The notes under the pieces: generated by a model
Told to the model about the DNA's origin: nothing
The model's input: only the letters and a program-made list of their open reading frames with translations
Database searches by the model: none
NCBI GenBank assembly: GCA_030789695.1
Contig: CM061142.1
Coordinates: forward strand, 40,905,375-40,969,374
DNA from: Scilla litardierei
Taxonomy: Eukaryota > Streptophyta > Magnoliopsida > Asparagales > Asparagaceae
Direction: 5' to 3'
Length of the DNA stretch: 64,000 bases
Position numbers and translations under genes: made by a program
In this document: piece by piece, positions 58,852-64,000 of the stretch
How positions within the stretch are numbered: position 1 is the stretch's first letter
How the letters are laid out: each line of letters starts with the position of its first letter

Positions 58852-59008
58852 TGTTATGAGTGAGGGAGACCTTTGGCCTCCCCACCTCTCTATCCCTCCA
58901 TTACTCCATACTACTTAGTAGTGGGGACCCTTGGTATACCATTGATATGAATATATAGAGGACCTTGGCTATGAGCCATGGTTACTCTTTCTTTGAGTTT
59001 ATCCAACA
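58852..59008 (+). repeat. Copia-type LTR (157 bp), second family member
   Basis: Starts TGTTATGAGTGAGGGAG and ends TTTATCCAACA. It is related to the LTRs at 49951 and 51319 (GAGTGAGGGAG start, GGAGACC..GGCCTCC hairpin, CCCTCCATTACTCC). Only one LTR is found in the window, and it is followed by a primer site, so it reads as a 5' LTR. Confidence 0.75.
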
Positions 59009-59021
59009 CGTTATCAGCACG
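59009..59021 (+). other. Primer-binding site, probable half-tRNA-Ile type
   Basis: CGTTATCAGCACG immediately after the LTR. Its complement CGTGCTGATAACG resembles the anticodon stem-loop of plant tRNA-Ile, with the wobble base pairing only if that position is inosine or G. Confidence 0.6.
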
Positions 59022-59770
59022 TGAGCTCTCGTTCTTGAGCTTCTCTTTTTATCCCCTCAAATCACCCTCACCGCGCTTAGGAATCTTGGTTACTGCGATC
59101 TGTTGTGGCGATTTTTGCGTGTTAAAGCTCGATCCCTTGGAATTTTTAGTTGCAGTGATTCGTTGCGACGATTTCGACGGGGCATCGAAATCGGGGATTT
59201 TTATCTACGGATTATATTTGTTCTTCCCTAGATCATCGATCTAGAGATAAATTCTAAGAAATCCCTAGATCATCTTTTTAGATGCGTATGTTAATTCTGT
59301 GATAATTATTTTCTACAAGATCTATAACATGATCTATAGATAGAAAATCAAATTTTCAAAACACAGATCTACTATTAAAACACAGATTTCAATCCTTGTT
59401 TTTAATAGATTTTTTTTAAATTATAAAAAACAAAAAAAAAACAAAAAAAAAACAATAACAACAACAAATTGTTGCTGTTGCTTCTCCTTGGTAAAAACAT
59501 ATGAAATTGGGGAAGAACACTTGCATATGAATTTGCTGGTCCAAACTTTGAAAACAAAAAACCATATGAAATTAGGGCCTGAAGCTCTGATCACCATCGG
59601 CGGCTTGAAGCTCTGATTGAAATTTTGAAACAATTTTTTTGCAAATTAGCAAGCGAGCCTCAGATCCTGTCGATTCGCGTCAGCGGAAACGAAAATTTTA
59701 TTTGCACCGGACCCCCCACTCCCGTCGGGGGTGGCCTTTTTTTGTGCCCAGATGGTCGCCACCCCCTGTT
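59022..59770 (+). other. Leader of the second Copia element
   Basis: Untranslated-leader-like sequence with several GATCATCGATCTAGAG-type phrases and A-rich stretches. No Gag, integrase or reverse transcriptase follows, so the element is truncated or is not this class beyond the leader. Confidence 0.5.
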
Positions 59771-60020
59771 GGGGGGGGGGGGTCGTCGGCCATCGGTGAG
59801 CGCCGCCCCAGCCTCCTGCCTTCGTCGGGATTTTCGCCACCCCCTTCCTGTCGAGGGGGGCCGTCCAGGCCGGATCGTTGCCCCCGGTCGGGGGGGGGGG
59901 GGGGGGGGGGGGCGTCGGCCGTCGGTGAGCGCCGCCCCGGCCTCCTGTCTGCATCGGAAATTTGCCGCCCCCTCCTGTCGAGGGGGGCCTGTCAGGCTGG
60001 ATCACCGCCCCCCCTGTCGG
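59771..60020 (+). repeat. GC-rich tandem repeat, unit about 129 bp, with poly-G runs
   Basis: Two copies of a unit with GTCGGCC, TCGGTGAGCGCCGCCCC and CCTGTCGAGGGGGGCC, each opening with a G run (12 G at 59771-59782; 23 G at 59890-59912). A partial third copy starts near 60018. Long frames across it are compositional. Confidence 0.8.
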
Positions 60021-60069
60021 GGATCTGTTTTTGTGAAGGGGCTGTTTCGCCCCCCCTTCTCTTTCTAAA

Positions 60070-61030
60070 AAAAGAACAAAATAATAATAATAATTATAAA
60101 TTTGGGGGTCTTTTCGTTTTCCTGACAACTAACCTTCCCAAACCCCATTTCACCCCCCTTAAAGCCCTAATTAGGGTAAGGGTGAAGAAAATGGGCCTCT
60201 CCTGATGGGACAGAAGCCTAGTTATTATCAAAATTGAGAATTAAAAGGGGGGGTATATTTTTGGCTAATGGGCCTGCAGACTGCAGCCCGTAGCCATCCT
60301 GTGAGCCTCTGGCCTGCAGGCTATATTTTATTTTATTTTTTAAAATTCAATTAACACCCTATTATACCCCGAAATTCCAGAAAATACTGAAAAAATCGAA
60401 AAAAATCCGAAAAAATTCTAGAAAAATCCAGAAAAAATCAGGAAAAATCAGGATGAGGCTATTGAGTTTAATTAACTTTTTTGGGGGTATTTGGCTTAAA
60501 TTATAAATTTGTTAATGAATTTTATTTTATTTTATTTTTAATTCATTATTAATCGCTTTATTTTTTTAATTGGATAAAAATAAATATTAATTTACGTTTA
60601 AATAATTACATGGATCCTGAGACTGCTCTGTCGTTAGGTTAGTTACTTAACCTAACAGGTAATGACGTTTCCCCGTGGTCCAACTAATTATTAAACTTAA
60701 TTTTAATATAAACTGTTTGCTATACTGAATATACATCTTATGCCTTTGTGCTTGCGTGGTTGATTTTTATATTGCCTGTAGCATATATAAAATTGCGTGG
60801 ATGTTGTAAATAATCCAGTCTTGTGATTTGGGATCGGCCATTTTGAGATACACCTTTTTATACTCATCTCTTTCTTTTCTGTTGTGAGAGATACTGTAGT
60901 GAGGTTATAATGTAAAATGCCAAAATACTGGAGCTCTGCCAAATTGAAGACGGAGATGAAATCTGCATTATGTTGCGACCCAAAATGGGTTTCCAAGTTG
61001 TATTTTTCATTTCTTTTGTAACTCATTTTT
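60070..61030. other. Unassigned AT-rich region
   Basis: Contains a degenerate A-rich tandem array near 60370-60450 (AAAATCCGAAAAAATTC-like units) and an inverted pair around CCTGCAGACTGCAG/GCCTGCAGGC near 60270-60325. No gene is supported. Confidence 0.5.
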
Positions 61031-64000
61031 TGTAACGACCGGTTTTTATAGATACATTTATCTGCTTTTCTCTCGTGTATTACTTTTCCGTATCCGTAGT
61101 TAGGCGTATCTGTCCCCGTACACGTATCAGCTTCTACTATTTTTCCATGTTAATTGGTATTATCATTATTTTAAAAACAATTAGTTAAATCCTTTATAAT
61201 TACTTTTAAAACATCTCTTCTTATATTAATTTAAAATTTTCACATTCAAATTCGAATTTCAAATCATTTCAATTTTTTTTATAGTCAAATAAAACTTTCC
61301 ATGTTACCCATTTAATTGACTTGATTAGCCCTAATAACCCTTTATAACACAATCAATTTATTTTATTTAGCTTTCCTATTATAGCTTAACCCATTAAACC
61401 TCAATCAATCCTTCTTATTACTCAAACTTTCCTATTAATAATAATTTAAATACCTTTTAATATGAATTCAATCCTACCTCCTCATATCACCTAGCCGTAC
61501 CCTACCCATGGCCGAACATCTACTTACACACACAACAAATTAACACACACTCAAAAAAAAGGAGAATAACTAAACCTAAGTTTTTATTCCCCAGGCTCAC
61601 ATGAATGAACCAAGGAACAATATATATATATTGACCTAAGCCTACCCTACAACAATTCCTATATTAAACCCAGGTTTCTCCACTCACGTGACTACTCCCA
61701 TACACTATAATCTGCAAATTTCATTATATAGAACCCTAAGGCTATAGAACCCTAAGACCTAACCCTAAGACTAGTTCATTCTTTCACCAACTCACAGCAC
61801 ACATGTGTGGGGCTAAATCAAACATATAGGAATAGAAACCCGAGGAGGCCATACCCAGCTCACGTGCTGCCCTTTATAAAACCAAAACTAGGTTTTCTTT
61901 CCTCTCCACAAACCGAAAACGCAGCCGCCCCCCTACATTCCTACACACGCACCCTGCCCCATCTCATGGCCTCGCTCTCGCAACACATCACGGCGCCTTT
62001 GATCTCTCTCCTCCCCACGCCGGAGTTCCTCGCTAGGCCGATGTACCACGCCCAGGCAGCACAACCGCAGCCTCCAAAAGCCCTATCCGAGCTCTCCTCA
62101 TTCTCCCGCAAAGCCGAGGCAACTGCAACTCTCACGGTGCCCCATACTCGCGGATGATGCCCAGGCCAACTCGCAGCACCCCACGCAAGACGCGGCCTCC
62201 ACCCACCCCATCAGCAGGCTGCTCCTCCAACACGCCCTCAGGCTGCCCCGCCTAACCCTCGCTTGTGCACAGCCATGCCCAGACCGCCCCTCCACGTGCA
62301 CAACCCGAAGATTTCCCCCTAGGCCCCTTCTTCACCTGCGAAGAATCCTACACCCAGCTCCTTATTCCAAGCGCGCAAGCCCGCCGCAAACCCTGTTTCC
62401 TTCGAACACCTCAACCACCAGACCGCGACTTCCACCCAGCCCTCTCAAACGACATAGCCTTCCTCTTTCCTCTGCACGACACCAAAGCCCTGAACCCGTG
62501 ATCTCCTTCTTCTTCCTCGTGTCAGCACCCAGGCCTCGTAACAACCTAGCCCGGATCCATCCCTCGCCCCTCTGCAGCTTGCCCTAGCGAATGCCGCGCC
62601 TCCCTCTTGCAATACCAACGGCATGGAGTAGCAGCGCAAGAACAGCTGATATATGCAAGGGTGAACAGTAAGTATATTTTATAATATTAGTGACAGGTGT
62701 TATATATATGTATAGTACTTCATGTAGTAATAAACTCCTAGTAGGATGTCAGTACGATTATGATAGAATGTTGAGTATACTCTATATATTATAAGATATA
62801 GTACAGTTATAGAGTAAGATGATTAATGAAATAGGTTGGTGCTTATTTTTCTTTTGTTTTGGATATATCAACAGTATATGTTGTAATATCTTTTAGGCCT
62901 AAAGGATAAGTGGATGGATGTAGCATATTGAGGTGTACATATAAGCTCAAGCCATGTTGTTAGATGAGATCTTGTGGATTAATGTGGGAATCCATGTCGC
63001 AGGTAGACCGTGCACCGCCATTATCACTGAACACCCAATTCGTGTCATCACTATTCACCGCAGAGTTCCGATCCTCCTCTGCACTTCAGGTTGGTAGATC
63101 TACCCCCATAACTCTTAACTCACACCGTAAAGTAGAAGACTTAATAAAATTGGATGATTAGACGTCGTAGGGGTATTTTTGTAAATCTGTCCTGAACAAG
63201 AAACGCCTATTCTGATTTGATTTTCTGCCAAAACAGCGAACCAAACCCTCCACATCATAGTACTCATCGAGACGAACCCAACGACACCAAGAACGCCAAA
63301 ATCAGGCAAGTATGTGATTTGTTATGAATTTTAGAAGTTTCGGCACGTTTACGCCGCCTTCTTGTTTTGCTGTGTAACTCGAAATTTAGAAGTGAAATGA
63401 CGTACAAAACTGACACCATAACGACTAGAACGAAAATTGGGATCCAACGGTATATCCTACGATATATCCCTAATTTAAACAACTAGAGAAAGAAATTGTT
63501 TCTGTAGCAAGTTGAACAAAAAGGACAAAATCGTCATTATTTGAAATTACGGAACCGGTCGTTCGACCCGTTTCCGCTTTGCAGAACTGTCACCATAAAA
63601 CACTAATATTGATAACAATGGAATTCAGTGAGTCCTGACATGATTAACTATATGGACATCGTGAAATCGTGCGCCTCGAAGGCGAAATCGTGATATCGTG
63701 ATGTCGTGTGAGTCGACTAGGTCGGCTCGTGTTCCGGCAAAACTTTTGGGTGGGGTTAGGGTTGAGCGGCCACTGGGCGTATGAAAGGTACTCTCCTCAA
63801 GAACACCACCCGACGCGGTGGGTTAGTGTCAATCACGGTAAGCCCCCGTGAGAGGAACGACCTTCTCATCACGACCTAAAGGCGAGAACCCTAGATTAGA
63901 TGTGAATTCTTGACATGGTCATTGTAACGCTAACTTGGTCATCGTGAATATTGAAATGCTAACAAACTCTGAGAATCTAACTTTAAACTTGCCATCGACT
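61031..64000 (+). repeat. Probable start of another long LTR (runs off window)
   Basis: TGTAACGACCGG matches the first ten bases of E6's LTR. The order that follows resembles E6: AT-rich U3, TATA box (TTATAAAA, 61874-61881), GC-rich leader (61920-62640), then a strong donor-like A|GTAAGTAT near 62669. No partner LTR or primer site is in the window, so this is by analogy. Short frames in the GC-rich part have no supporting homology. Confidence 0.45.

Noticed and set aside
59639..60205. Pro/Arg-rich frames of 147-188 codons
   Set aside because: They cross the GC-rich tandem repeat and poly-G runs, are open in two frames on one strand, and have no recognised domain.
61807..62157. Small possible gene starting near MASLSQHITAPL
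   Set aside because: It lies in the GC-rich leader of a probable LTR; codons and length give no family match and short frames occur on both strands.

Overview
The window is flowering-plant nuclear repeat DNA: about 64 kb of LTR retrotransposons nested inside one another, plus a broken L1-type LINE. I find no intact host gene, rRNA or tRNA gene, and no CRISPR array. The plant assignment rests on Athila-like Ty3/gypsy Gag, protease and extra-ORF proteins, on primer-binding sites matching plant tRNA-Asp and tRNA-Ile, on Copia LTRs and 3' regions of plant type, and on a DUF4283-type LINE ORF1. The species cannot be told from the sequence alone.

Nesting, deduced from LTR ends, target-site duplications (TSDs) and interrupted reading frames: (i) an L1-type LINE ORF1 (56205-58000, minus) was hit by (ii) Athila-like element 3 (minus; 5' LTR 54383-56204, 3' LTR region 15823-18255). 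Four insertions later split element 3: an Athila-like element 4 (42283-48093, plus) in its extra ORF; a deleted Copia element (49951-51492, minus); a tandem LTR-internal-LTR-internal-LTR array called block B (19628-39673, TSD AAATG); and, in its 3' LTR, element 2 (8289-15822, plus), itself interrupted by element 1 (1-8288, minus). Block B was hit in its middle LTR by a non-coding element called E6 (23503-33059, TSD ATGTA).

Elements 1, 2 and 3 share one layout: LTR - tRNA-Asp PBS - gag - aspartic protease - a conserved motif of about 45 bp - a cluster of palindromes with a TATA-like box - an ATHILA ORF-1-like gene - an internal second polypurine tract - 3' UTR - polypurine tract - LTR. None has reverse transcriptase, RNase H or integrase, and the open reading frames are broken by stops and frameshifts. 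Each element has its own palindrome motif, and the same motif occurs both in the U3 of its LTR and in front of its extra ORF. This looks like an internal copy of the LTR promoter that evolves in concert with it.

Block B and E6 use perfect tRNA-Ile primer sites. They are non-coding but very differently proportioned: block B units have LTRs of about 3.4 kb around an internal region of only 178 bp, whereas E6 has LTRs of about 3.0 kb around 3.6 kb of non-coding DNA. The right end (58.0-64.0 kb) holds a minisatellite with a possible leader exon, a second Copia LTR with a GC-rich leader, and the start of another probable long LTR that runs off the window.
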